Assembly (NCBI GenBank): GCA_009733775.1
Contig: WOGZ01000036.1
Span: forward strand, 62,001 to 126,000
Source: Alectoria sarmentosa
Taxonomy: Eukaryota; Ascomycota; Lecanoromycetes; Lecanorales; Parmeliaceae
Direction: 5' to 3'
DNA: 64,000 bases
In this document: one piece after another, positions 35,101 to 45,546 of the stretch
How the letters are laid out: the number at the start of each line of letters is the position of its first letter
Numbering within the stretch: the stretch's first letter is position 1
The notes under the pieces: generated by a model
What the model was told of the DNA's origin: nothing
The model's input: only the letters and a program-made list of their open reading frames with translations
The model's database searches: none
Program-made: the position numbers and the translations under genes

Positions 35101-36699
35101 CTATGGCTCTGCATCTTTCATATCACTCTTGAACCTCTCCATACATCTCTGCTTCGTCTGCTTCCAGTCCACATGAGGCCTGGGATAGCCAAGCTTATCA
35201 AACTCTGCTTTAGATAGTCTATCGTGGGGTGAGAAGACAGCCTTCCCCTCAATTCCTCTCAACTCTGGGACCCATTTCCTGATGTAGTCGCCATTGGGAT
35301 CATTCCTCTCTGCCTGACTGACAGGATTGAAGACAGTATAGCTCGGTTCCCAGCCTTGCGTGTTGTTGCACAGATCCCAATCCACCAGTGTCTCGGCAAA
35401 GTAGCGCTCTCCGCGGCGGTAGTCGATCAAGAGGTTGCAGTAGAGGTATGATGAGACGTTCATACGGAGACGGTTGTGCATGTAGGCTTCGTGGTTGAGT
35501 TGGCGCATTCCAGCGTCAATGAAGGGGACACCTGTCTGACCTTCGCACCATTTCTTCCAGCCCTCTTCGTCATCTTCCCATTGCACGAATTCGAACTTCA
35601 GATTCTGGGGTAGATTCATGCTGTTATGTGGTATCACGACCATCATCTGTCTGTATAGTTCTCGGAAGACGATCTCGCGTACCCAAGAGTAGACACCCGG
35701 GCTGGCGCCCTTCTCACTGAAGTCGGCGCTATCACTGTTGTAGGAGCGAAGGGCAGAGAGAGCTTCCCGGACGCTGACGGTACCAGAGGAGAAGTAGGCA
35801 GACATGCGAGAGGAAGAGTCTTTAGAGGGATCGCTGCGGGTTTTCGCATAGTTTTCGATCTGCTTGTGGATGAAGTGATTTAGTCGATCTATGGCCGCTT
35901 GGTGACCTGCAGGCCAGAGCTTGCGAATCCGTTTCTTGGTTTTCTCTGAGTCGAATTGTTTGTTCTTTGGAATTGGTGGAGTGTCATGCGAGGCGCCTTT
36001 GACGTCTGGTATCGAAGCGTTCTTTTCGGGACCGGGTACAGTGTCAAGTAGCTCCGAAGAGTCTTTCACCAACCCAAGCCAGGTGCGATGATAGGGCGTG
36101 AAGACCTTCATGGGCCCTCCACTGCCAGTTTTCACTTCTCCTGGTACCACAACAGTCTGGTCGTGGTATAGCGAGACCTGGGCGTTGTCCCCTAGCTCAT
36201 TAAGCACCTTGATGTCCCGTCGAAGCTCATCCACTTCGTATTCAAAGTTAGCGAAAACATGTGAGGCATCATTCTCTTTGATGAAGTTGACAATGGTAGG
36301 TACGATCTCTTTCCGCCCCTCTGCTGTTGCGAAGACAAGCGGGATCCGAAGTTCCTTGAGCTCTGCTTGCATCAGTACAAGAGTTTGCACGATCAGGTCA
36401 CTCCTCGCAGGACTCGTTCCATGCCATTCGAACTCCTCTGGGCAATAGACGTAGACGCAGATGAGCGGCTTCGATTTCTGCTTGGCGAGCGAAGAAGCAT
36501 TATGGAGAGCTTTGTTATCGTGGATGCGCAGATCTTTGCTCCTGAACCAATGGATGACATTCTTCACGTCGTCAATTGAAGCTTGCGAGTCAAGAAGTTG
36601 GAGAAGCTCGTTGAACGGCGTGTCGGCATCAATCTGCTTGGCGCGTTTCGTGGATGGATGCTGCAGCTCTGGATGCCCTTCGGCTGGGTGCTTGGCCAT
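35101..36699 (-). CDS. phr1: Deoxyribodipyrimidine photolyase (class I CPD type)
   Basis: A single exon encodes 532 residues, the usual fungal length. Residues 1-45 are a polar leader with KRAK, possibly mitochondrial or nuclear targeting. The photolyase alpha/beta domain starts at VIHWFRSKDLRIHDNKAL and runs to about residue 180. The FAD-binding helical domain covers about 240-520, with YSWVREIVFRELYRQMM, the GVPFIDAGMRQL-x3-YMHNRLRM signature, the S-x-L...DYRRGERYFAETLVDWD segment and GDYIRKWVPEL. It uses blue light and FADH- to split cyclobutane pyrimidine dimers. Odd point: after NNTQGWE the usual aromatic and A-S-T-G segment before the F-N-P motif is missing, leaving GWEPSYTVFNP; see findings. 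Start chosen at the first ATG; a TATATA lies 52 bases upstream. Confidence 0.92.
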   Translation of the reverse strand: MAKHPAEGHPELQHPSTKRAKQIDADTPFNELLQLLDSQASIDDVKNVIHWFRSKDLRIHDNKALHNASSLAKQKSKPLICVYVYCPEEFEWHGTSPARSDLIVQTLVLMQAELKELRIPLVFATAEGRKEIVPTIVNFIKENDASHVFANFEYEVDELRRDIKVLNELGDNAQVSLYHDQTVVVPGEVKTGSGGPMKVFTPYHRTWLGLVKDSSELLDTVPGPEKNASIPDVKGASHDTPPIPKNKQFDSEKTKKRIRKLWPAGHQAAIDRLNHFIHKQIENYAKTRSDPSKDSSSRMSAYFSSGTVSVREALSALRSYNSDSADFSEKGASPGVYSWVREIVFRELYRQMMVVIPHNSMNLPQNLKFEFVQWEDDEEGWKKWCEGQTGVPFIDAGMRQLNHEAYMHNRLRMNVSSYLYCNLLIDYRRGERYFAETLVDWDLCNNTQGWEPSYTVFNPVSQAERNDPNGDYIRKWVPELRGIEGKAVFSPHDRLSKAEFDKLGYPRPHVDWKQTKQRCMERFKSDMKDAEP

Positions 36700-36750
36700 C
36701 TCTGTTTGAATAATGGAGCCTAATGGATGCGGTGTCCGTCCTCCGTCGAC

Positions 36751-36756
36751 TATATA
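36751..36756 (-). promoter_or_regulatory. Candidate TATA box of the photolyase gene
   Basis: TATATA on the minus strand (GATATATAG context) lies 52 bases upstream of the photolyase ATG. The distance would give a very short leader, so transcription could instead start at other sites nearby. Confidence 0.4.
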
Positions 36757-36799
36757 TCAAAGTGATGGCTGATGACATCAAGATGCAATGTTGAAAAGG

Positions 36800-39400
36800 G
36801 CGCGACGCGTTTTGCATGAAATTGTGGAGATCATGACGTCTACTACTAAATAGCGTGACGCTAGTCCGGCTCTATTGCAGCTGCGACGTTCTATAATCGC
36901 TACATGGCTACTCATAAGATCCATCTAAACACATTTACATGACGCTATCCAAATCATGGGAATGTGATCTTGGGATTAAGTCAAAGTAATCTAGGGCATT
37001 TTGAAAACCCTGAGAGCACAACCTATCCATATTGTCTCAGAAGCGCAGCCGTCTCTGACAACAAAATGCATCAACACGTTTAGTCTCATCGTCAAAGCAC
37101 AAATTTCGTGTGTCATAATCCCATTCCCTTCTCGCCAGCAGTGCGCCACTTTCCATTGCCCAGCGACATTACTCATTGCTGTGTTTAGACCAGTCCGGAG
37201 TGATGACGAAGAGAGGCACGTTTGCATCTTCATGCTCATGCTGGACCTTCTAATCGCCTGTCAAGTCCCGATGCATACTTATGTAATAGGTATGGGATTA
37301 GGATGGGGTCCCCGAAGCTCAACCTCTTGGTGACCAGGCCTCAATCAGCGAAATTCGTAGAGGGTTTCTTCCTGGTTGAAAACGTCAGGGTTGATTAGAC
37401 AGTCCCCCATCTCAGCGCGTACGGGAAAGTATCTGAGGCTTATCGAACTTGTAAGTTTTTCGAGGACATACGATACTGCGTAGATGTTCTCTGGAACGCT
37501 TCAAATGCTGTTGGGTTTGACGTGTTGACCGATCGCTATTTCCTGCTTCATTCCACGTTCTAAGGTTTTGTTATGTGTGTTGCAGAGTGAAGTAAAATCA
37601 GTTCATGTTGGTATCTAGACAGGATAAGAACGATTCAAATTATTCGGCGACTTAGCTCAGTTGGCAAGCGTGAGGATCCTCTGCATTTCTGCTTGTAGAA
37701 ATGTGGCCCTCCGAAGATTTCTTACCCTTGAGGTTCGGGTCGACGTCAGCTGGGCTTATCGTTGACTTCATTTTTTTTATTTTCACTTTTGTTTTTACTT
37801 TTATTGCCTTTACCTCCTTCTCCTACTGTTCGTATGGTTAGAATGTGAGCTAAATCATTTTCTCAACTTCAAAGACTGTTTTTGGGAGCGGGCCTTTGGA
37901 CCCCTGCTTGGCGCCGGTTGATGTGTCGAGGTGCTGATCTTCTTTGATTGTTGGTGTGCGCTAAGATCTTGGACTATAGGGTCCATCCATTCTATGCTTG
38001 CTGGTACCATGGTGTTATAGAACGATATCCCTAATCCCCACCTATTCAAGCTCTTTCACTTCGGCAATAGGTCTTTGAGCCTTCAGGGCTTGACATTGTT
38101 TCCCCCTAGCTTGAGAGAGGATATCGACGACCACACCTTGGTCGGCGCCTTTGGTCAAATCCAAGGGTACCTCTTCAGTCAAAGACCTTCAATTCAACCA
38201 CACCAGCCTCCAAAAAAAGTCTCACACATCCGATATGCCCGAATGCAGCCGCCCAGTTTAACGGGGCCCATCAATAATTTGTTTGACTGGAAGGCTTTGT
38301 GCCGCTATCGCCAAAAATGATATGTCTGTCTCGCCATTTCTCGCGGGCGAGTACAAGTCATCCGCATCTTCAGGTCGAATAGTGCTAGGGTTGGAGGTTG
38401 CCTCACACAGAATCTCCAAGGGTCGACTGTCCTCTGAGCGTAGGTTGGCAATCCAGGGCGTACGGCTATCGCTATCCTTACAGCCCATCTCAGCTCTTGA
38501 GGTGAGTAGAAGTGTTACTAGCCGCTCACTCCTGCGACGAGCGGCTCAATCGAGAGACGACTGCCTTGCACTATCTCGTACGGTGAAGTCCACCATGAGT
38601 TTCGGGGAGGCTGTGCCATGTCTTTGTTCCGTTTCTCGACCACAAAAAAAGTGCGATTCCTCCGAACTGGCGATCTTCAGACATCACGTCAACGTCTTGA
38701 ATCCCTACAGTAAGTATAGCTCGTCTATTTGGCCCCCGTAAGCGGCCCGCAGAAGTACTACTTGCTTTCTCGGTGTTAGTGGTGGCTCTTCGGCGGCCGT
38801 GCTGCGAGCTTTCGCTACAATGCTCTCTGCCCTGGGTCGTAATACTTGAGGTCGGTGAAAATGATTCAAGTGCTGTCTTTGCTGTCTCCCGGTCGCCGCT
38901 GGCTTAGACGGTTGATTAAGACGGAGATGGGTTCTTATTAGAAGACCATTTTCTCGAGTGGAGATCCGAGAGCATAGTACGCAATAACGGTCTTTCGCGC
39001 TCGAGCTGTGGTGCTTCATGAGCATAAATCAGTATGAGACGAAGAAAATTGCTCACGGATGCCCCATCACCATAACTCTTTCCAGTCGCCATCGCGCCAC
39101 TCCTCGAAGGTCTGAGTTGCAAGGTACCAGGTGCCTACCTTTTTCTCCCAAACGATGGGTCAGGTACGTCTGCTGAACTTGAGATATTGGCAAGGAACAA
39201 AGTCACCCGTATATGGAAGTCTTGAACGTTTGTTCCTCTGATGCGAAGTTGTCGTCAGCTGAGCGAAGCCTTAGATTAGAGGAGAGATGGCGAAGGATGC
39301 AATGGAGGTTATGAAGAATTTAGATGAGTAAGTGACGGGAGAGTCAGGGCCGCCTCGAAGTGAAGCTAGGGAAGAACGGCAGGTTCGAGGAATGTTGCGC
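36800..39400. other. Intergenic, several weak ORFs
   Basis: Protein-like but unsupported frames include 38258-38488 and 38705-39122 (minus) and 38283-38741 (plus). They overlap in conflicting directions and no exon chain or domain was recognised. A tRNA-like fragment lies at 37648-37745 (separate entry). Confidence 0.4.
37648..37745 (+). other. tRNA-like fragment with A-box and B-box
   Basis: TTAGCTCAGTTGG at 37652-37664 is a perfect internal promoter A-box, and GGTTCGGGTCG at 37732-37742 resembles a B-box. A GTGAG/CTTAC stem could be the anticodon stem around an intron-sized loop. The acceptor ends do not pair and the T-stem is poor, so this looks like a decayed intron-containing tRNA or a tRNA-derived SINE head. 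A T-rich tract follows at about 37770. Confidence 0.4.
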
Positions 39401-39534
39401 AGATGCTGCCTTTTCAGTGTGATGCATGCATGGGAGTAAATTGGAGGCGGCCAAACACATGCCGTATTAGCCCTAACTTACCAGCAGCCAACCACAATTC
39501 TCCAAATTCGATCTCCGTCCCCACCAGCACACCC

Positions 39535-40206
39535 TTAGGAGGAATCACCGACTCGCCGTCCCCCCAGCATGAACCCAACATAATAGATCCTACGATTGCC
39601 GTCCATCCTCTGCCAAATCGGCCATAAACATGTCCTCGCGAACCCTCTTTTGACCGCATCCTCACTCGCAGCGAATTCTGCAATCAAGTCCCACGGTACT
39701 GGGACTTTGCTGCAGCCGAACTCGAGTCTAATGTCGCCCGCTTCGATGACCACTTGGTTGAGTTTGGGATAGGATGCCCAGATATCGAGAGCGTTGTCCA
39801 GGATTTGGGAATAGAGATCGGCGAGGCCGGAGCAGGCTGCTACGAAAGGGAGGATGGCGAGGAGGGCGTCGTAGGTTGTTAAGAGGATGGACCAGTAGGG
39901 GGTCTTAGCGGCGGGACGGGGCAAGCTGTGAGAAGCGAGGGACACCGGAGCCAGATTGAGAGAGGGCGAAGGTGGCAGGAGTGTTGCTGGGTTTGACGAG
40001 TATGGAGTCGCACAAGTACGTGCGCTGACGATGGCAAAAAATGAATGGTGTGGAAAGGGGAGGGAAGATGCATCTCGGCAGGACGGACAGCATCCTGAGA
40101 TCATGGGCCAAAGAAGATGCAATATTCCTATGCTAGTGGAGCAGCATGCGCATGTCGTATAGACGCTACCATTGGCGTTGTAGCGACTTTGATTCACCAT
40201 GAACAT
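39535..40206 (-). CDS. Hypothetical protein with LEF/RGF domain
   Basis: The frame ends at 39535 and is open for 223 codons. The convincing part is from about 39910 downwards: YDALLAILPFVAA, a LYSQILDNALDIWAS helix, then IRLEFGC, VPWDLIAEFAASEDAVKRGF and a final IYYVGFML strand. The same order of elements occurs in the secreted protein at 14340-14864, so both probably share a small uncharacterised fungal domain. The true start is uncertain: the first codon of the frame is ATG at 40206, but the N-terminal stretch is low in structure and an intron with a separate signal-peptide exon is possible. Confidence 0.5.
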   Translation of the reverse strand: MFMVNQSRYNANGSVYTTCACCSTSIGILHLLWPMISGCCPSCRDASSLPFPHHSFFAIVSARTCATPYSSNPATLLPPSPSLNLAPVSLASHSLPRPAAKTPYWSILLTTYDALLAILPFVAACSGLADLYSQILDNALDIWASYPKLNQVVIEAGDIRLEFGCSKVPVPWDLIAEFAASEDAVKRGFARTCLWPIWQRMDGNRRIYYVGFMLGGRRVGDSS

Positions 40207-40330
40207 TCACCTGGCCTGGGTGTTGTAGTGGCCTAAGCTGGATACGTTTTCCGTAGCGGGCGAGTACAATGATTAATTTTGTTTATGACCTAGGGTATCG
40301 TACTGTGCTAAGCGATGCCCTTCGCCATGC

Positions 40331-40454
40331 CATGATCTCCTACACCGCGCAGATAGATGTAAATTCCACCGTGATACGTTTCCGTCGCTATGCATGATCT
40401 CCCATACCGCGCAAATAGATGTAAATTCCACCGTGATGCATTTCCCTTGCTATG
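40331..40454. repeat. Tandem duplication of a 62-bp unit
   Basis: Copies 40331-40392 and 40393-40454 both start CATGATCTCC and share GATAGATGTAAATTCCACCG or a near match. They differ at a handful of sites, mostly transitions. The pair sits just downstream of the orphan gene at 40521. Confidence 0.75.
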
Positions 40455-40520
40455 CTGTACCCACAGTAATGCCCTCAGAATCCGTAATGCATGGTCATAA
40501 CGTCGTAATTCATCCTACTG

Positions 40521-41564
40521 CTATCCTCTTGGGAGACGGGATGTTCCTTGGAGGGCTGTCCCTCCACCTGGTCGACGCTTCTTCGCCGAAGCTGCTCTTA
40601 TGTTAGTCTCGCGATATGATATGGCATGTCTTGGCCGTAGCGACCAAGGCAAGACGCGTGGAATCCGGGACATCGAAGATGCCAGCTTCTTCCGCTTGCT
40701 AGCTTCTCTTGTACTGTCTTTTGAAGTCCTCGAATTCTTCTTTCGCAGTCCTCTCGCAGTCTTGGCGACAGGATTGGACTTGTGCGTTGGCGTGAGGTCG
40801 GCATCCTCCATCCGGTGTCTCTTCATTAGACGCGTCTGATCGAAGCTCCTCTCATCCTTCTTCATTCTCCTCAATCCGATACACGAACGCTTTCGACTCC
40901 TCGTGCCTTTAGTAATGCTTTCGGTGCTGGGATCCGGGATAGGCTGCTGTGGATGTGGCATCTTCTTGCGTGGTTGCACCTGACTCTTCGCGATGGGCTG
41001 TTCGGGAAGTCTAGCAATAACAGGCTTCTGTCTTTCAGTCTTCGACGCTGGCAAGATACCATCGGAGGGCGGTAGAGATGGCAACTGGAGTGGGCTCAGG
41101 AGCAGAGCTTCGGCGTATCCCTCATCAGCATTCCCTTGTGCTTCCAGCTGTTTTCGCCGATCATACTCCTCCGCTAGCTTCTCATATTCAGCCTTCCAGT
41201 GAAATATCTGGGAATCCCAGTATAAGGGATCCTCTCCAAAGATCCCATATCGTTCCGGCTCTTCTTTTCTGAGTAACACCCTCCCGGCGTAGAATTTGTC
41301 CAGACGCGTGGCTTCTTCCGCCGCCCAGGCTTTGAGTTCTCTCAATTGTTCGATAGGATCAGGATCTGGCCATGTTATATGGGGAGTTCGCTGGCTTTCG
41401 GGGGTCTGTCTGTCAGGGGTGACGGAGAATTGTACACTGTAGTGCTCACGAGGGTGAGGATTTTCCTCGAGGCTCGCATTGACGAAACGGAGCTGCGCAA
41501 GGTGTGGTGGTCCAGCCAGAGCACTGTTAGGACGTGAAATGGGGTCTGGCTGAGCTCCGGTCAT
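40521..41564 (-). CDS. Orphan basic protein, partner of the FHA-pseudokinase gene
   Basis: A single exon of 347 residues with ATG at 41564. The N-terminal third has HLAQLRFVNASLEENPHPRE and a helical LRELKAWAAEEATRLDKFYAGRVLLRKE segment, then a long charged helix (FHWKAEYEKLAEEYDRRKQLEAQG). The C-terminal half is strongly basic with several nuclear-localisation-like clusters (GTRSRKRS, KRKKL, AKKRRP) and ends with the motif VLPWSLRPRHAISYRE. No known domain. A degenerate copy with the same landmarks lies at 45005-45546. It is divergently placed, 640 bases from the FHA-pseudokinase start, which suggests co-regulation or a functional pair. Probably nuclear. Confidence 0.65.
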   Translation of the reverse strand: MTGAQPDPISRPNSALAGPPHLAQLRFVNASLEENPHPREHYSVQFSVTPDRQTPESQRTPHITWPDPDPIEQLRELKAWAAEEATRLDKFYAGRVLLRKEEPERYGIFGEDPLYWDSQIFHWKAEYEKLAEEYDRRKQLEAQGNADEGYAEALLLSPLQLPSLPPSDGILPASKTERQKPVIARLPEQPIAKSQVQPRKKMPHPQQPIPDPSTESITKGTRSRKRSCIGLRRMKKDERSFDQTRLMKRHRMEDADLTPTHKSNPVAKTARGLRKKNSRTSKDSTREASKRKKLASSMSRIPRVLPWSLRPRHAISYRETNIRAASAKKRRPGGGTALQGTSRLPRG

Positions 41565-42204
41565 TGGGAAATCTGGCTAGTGTTTGTCAGGCTTCACAAG
41601 CAATTGAAGTGGTTTTAATGGAGATCCAGGTTGTAATAGCAAGAGAACTCTAGTATTTCGACACAAGACTTCTCTTATTCCAGTCTTTCTCAAGCTAGGG
41701 TCTTGAACAACCCAGCACCGATGATTGCTTCATAGTGTTATATCGGAACGAAAGTGCTATGAACGTTGATTGGGCCTAGCAGTGAGGCGAAGATTATGTC
41801 GATCCCATCGTCCTCCAGGCTTCGCTGGCACCATCGGATGGCACAACCGCCAATGATTGTTGGAAGACTTTGATCTAAGACGGCACCCCGCATATCAAAC
41901 CGTGACCTGGCTTCATTGACAGGTTTCATCCGTTGCGGTGCATAAAACTTGTCATCTATATTGTCTCGTGATGTTTTCCCTCTTTCTTGACCTATTCTTC
42001 ATGTCCCATGATTAACACTTCTATATATAACTAATAGAACAGTAAAAAAATTCTACAAATTTCTGTCACACGCCTTTAGTCCGTTAACCTAGACGAAGCC
42101 CCTAAATCTCATCTCAATCTCTTCTCCTCCATCCATTCTGTCCCCATTCATACTTCCTTGTGACTCTCCTAGTTTCCCAAAAGGCTTGCCGCTTCATCGA
42201 AACC

Positions 42205-44686
42205 ATGGCTATTCCAAATCTTGAGTCCCTGCTTGTCTCAATTGATTTATTTGGAGGCCTTGCTGATGTGGCCTTTGCGTTGCCAGAGAACAGGAGTCGC
42301 CGTCTTCTCGAGAGCGCCGAAGGAAGCGCCACTTCTGATACAATGGTAAGTTCTAAGGGGGCTCATGAACTGGAAATTCACTGACACTAGTGAGATGTCG
42401 TGGCAGAGACCTGGTAGCATAGGTTTGTATCTCAACCAGCAACCCAAGGATATCACCAAGGGCTTCATTTTCGGGAGCGATCCAACATCCTGTGATGTTC
42501 TATTGGCGAAAGAAAAAGGCACCGGCATCAGTGCAAACCATTTTTCTATCCATATCGACTGGGTAACTCAAGATCCAATAATCACCTGCCTGTCAGGTAA
42601 TGATCTCCAAGTAAAGGTCACTGGTACCAAGATACCTAGAATCCTTTCTAAGAATTCATGGCAAATACTAAAGTCTGGCACCTCTACGAATGTTAAAATT
42701 ATTCAAAAACTGGGTGTGGTACTGTTCAGTCCAACTCGGGGAGACCTACAAGCAGCTTACAATCGAAATCTGCAAGACTACTTTCTGGAATTCAAGAATG
42801 CGGTGCCTGAGCTGGCCAACATTAGACTTCGTGATGCCGAGGTGACGCCTCTGATTTTGTACCGCAGTCCAGGTCTAAACGGAAGGGAATACTATACCAC
42901 CGAACAGATCGAAACTGGAGACCCTTACTACGATGGCAAGGTGTTCCTTTACGACGCGAAGCGTAGGCCGACACCAGATGCTCGTGAGATGACCCAGAAA
43001 GCGGCAGGCATTGATACTAAGCAGCCGGACTTTACTGCGCATGCAAAGGGTAAGCACCCTGCAGCTGTGTACATAGTTTCATGAAAAATGTGACCTGACC
43101 CAACATTCTAAGGGTGCAAAGATATGGAAGACTGGCTTTTGGGTGGTTCGAAGGGCGGCCTACCAGGCGAACTCTGCATCGTCAAACATTTTCGAGATAA
43201 GAGGAATTTGTCTAGCTTACCCAACCGATTTCCAGAGCTATGTCAGCTGGACCATGTGAGTGCTCTACAGCCTGGGAATTTGGCCGTCCATGCTGATTTC
43301 ATCCGGTAGCCAAACCTCGAAAACCTGGTGGATTTGATCACGGAGCCTTCAATTTTTATGGTTGTCACGGATATTTTCTCCCATACCACCCTCCATGCGC
43401 TACACCAAGAGGAACCACTGAGCACAGAAGAGTCTGGGTTTGTGCTAGGACAGACCTTCGCGGCGTTGGAATATCTGCATGACCAGCGGTGGGCTCATGG
43501 TAATGTTGACCCACGTAGCATCCATGTTATGTCAAGGAAACACCTGTGGATCAAACTTACAGACACTGGGATTTGTGACTATGTGAATTTGGGAAAACCA
43601 AACGGCTACCATGCCATTTATGCATCTCAAAGTTTCACACAAGCCGACAAATCCCTAGATGACATTTGGTCAGCAGGCGTGGTGGCGCTACAGCTTCTCC
43701 TTCCTAAAGGCCTACCCTATCGCATTGATCATTACCAAGGCAAATGGGTTCAAAGCTTGGAGCGCTTGGCCGTGAAGAGGGACGAGAAGTCTAGCAACAA
43801 CGCAACGGGATTTTTAAGGAGTGTACTCAAACACAAAGCGGAGGATCGGCCAACGGCAACAAAGGTCCTCGAAGACCCGTGGATTGTGCAAACCAGAGGA
43901 GAGGCTTTCATTCACAACCCTCATTTCAGCCCCCTCACTCCCCAGGGATCGCGTCACACGAGTGTGGGGCCCTCCAATGCTTTCAGCAGACAGGACTCAG
44001 CCGGCCCTTCGAAGTCCATGGACCGTGGGGAGTATGCCCCGGGGTCGCGCCATACAAGCAGAGCACCATCCCATAATCATAGCAGACAAAGCTCAACCGA
44101 CCCAACATTTCGAGCCATGCTGCAGTCGCATCCCTACCCCGGAGACGATTACAACGACTTCGATAGCGAACATGGGACAACAGTATCAGGAAGCAGCCGC
44201 TTCACTGCCAATCCGCTCGCTCGAGAACCCCGCACACCTACACCATACTACTCTGACGACAGCTCAGGTATGCCAGGCAGGTTTGACCTTTTGCGCTCGC
44301 AGCGTCGCAGTAGCGGGGGCAGATCCCCAGCCAACGGTAGCCAACACGGGTCAACAACATCACGAAGCAGTCGTCATACTCCTAACCCACCCTCTCGAAT
44401 GTCTCAGGCATCTTCAGAATACGATCTTGACGACAACTCAAGAGTAGCTGGGCCGGGCTCTTTACGCTCACACTTTCGGAGCGGTGGGGTAAATACCCCA
44501 GTGAACGAACTGGCAACTGGCACATTTGGACAGGAACGCAGCCGAAGAAAGGCGCGGACTGAAGATAGTGGCGAGGAAACGGAGACTGATGCGCGCCGTC
44601 CTATCACGCCGGCTGCGAAGAAGCCGCGCAGGGTTGTCCCTCCGCTGGAAATGAACCTGAGATCTCGCGGAAATGGCCGGCGCTGA
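42205..44686 (+). CDS. FHA-like domain plus pseudokinase protein, copy 1
   Basis: Exons 42205-42345, 42407-43049, 43113-43255 and 43310-44686 give about 767 residues. Introns of 61, 63 and 54 bases have GTAAGT, GTAAGC and GTGAGT donors. The N-terminal FHA-like part has GFIFGSDPTSCDVLLA and ISANHFSIHIDW (about res 65-115). The kinase-like part follows at about 265-500: IVKHF (beta-3 lysine), LDHPNLENLVDL, then HGNVDPRSI where HRDLKPxN is expected, LTDTGI in place of DFG, YASQS and DIWSAGVVALQLL. The HRD aspartate is Asn, and the loop Lys and Asn are also lost, so phosphotransfer is unlikely. The tail is Ser/Arg-rich with repeated GSRHTS-x2-PS-x4-SRQ-S units and ends in nuclear-localisation-like KKPRRVVPP and LRSRGNGRR. 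The layout recalls Rad53/Chk2 proteins but without a working catalytic loop. Likely a nuclear scaffold or sensor; function inferred only. Confidence 0.8.
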
Positions 44687-45004
44687 GAGCTAGAAAGAGT
44701 CTTTATAGCAGACCAAAGAGCTACAGATACGTGAAAAGAGCAGTGAATAGAGTAGAATCGGATAGAAATCAATGGCTTCTACCCCACCGATGTGCAGACC
44801 ATTTTGGAGGTGCAATCGTCTGAAAATTCGCAGCAGGGGATGGTGTAGGAGTTGATGATGCGTTTATGCTATGTAGCTAGTATTCGATAATCTGCAATCT
44901 CGCAAATCGCTCACGTAAATGCAACGCTCGGTATGCCATGACACCATCGCTATGCTGTATCATAGGATGCTCAAAAGATGTCTCTTAAATTTGGTGAACA
45001 TGAA

Positions 45005-45546
45005 TCATGTAGTTAGGCCGTAGATACATTTCCCGTGAAGAAGAGGGCTTCTTTGGTAGAGTTTTTCCTTGCCTTTGCGACCTTTGCGATCTCTGTTCTT
45101 GGTAATCGTCCCCGTGCCGGTCTCGCAATACGCTGTTACATCTCTTGACCGTAACTTCCACGGCAATGTACGCTGAGCCAACGGAGTCTTTGGGGATAGG
45201 TTCTTTCGTTCAAATCCCTCCTCTGTCTTGGTCATGGAAATTGCTTCCTAGGCATGACTCGCCCAGCATGAAATCGTTTGAGGCTCTTGGCAACGGTCGC
45301 CGCCCAGGCTTTGCTTTTTCTGAGGGTTGTTTCAGGGGAGTAAGAGGGAGGCGGAGGCATCCGTTCTTCTTGTAGCCATCGTCGTTCTGCGGTGACCGAG
45401 TACTGTCGATAGAAGTCTTCACGAGGCTAGGGATTTTTCTTCAGCGCGGCGTCGACGAGATGAAGCTGGACCATTACAGGTAATCCGATTTTCGCATCTG
45501 GAGCGCTGCAAGGCAGCGAAACCGCCTCACCATCGGAGTCGTCCAT
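45005..45546 (-). pseudogene. Broken paralogue of the orphan gene at 40521-41564
   Basis: From an ATG at 45546 the minus strand reads VMVQLHLVDAALKKNP, then a TAG at 45427-45429, then in the same frame PRED-F, a QYSVTAERR stretch and a LRKSKAWAATVAKSLKRFHAGRVMPRK helix. These match HLAQLRFVNASLEENPHPRE, FSVTPDR and LRELKAWAAEEATRLDKFYAGRVLLRKE of the intact gene. Another stop follows. In a second frame down to 45005 the C-terminal motif survives as TLPWKLRSRDVTAYCE. The long middle of the gene is missing. So this is a shortened, frameshifted duplicate. It is divergently placed 740 bases from the second FHA-pseudokinase gene, as in the intact module. Confidence 0.75.

Noticed and set aside
43821..44447. 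208-codon alternative frame inside the FHA-pseudokinase tail
   Set aside because: Shadow frame in Ser/Arg/Gln-rich repeat coding; the main frame has the kinase domain and continues to the stop.
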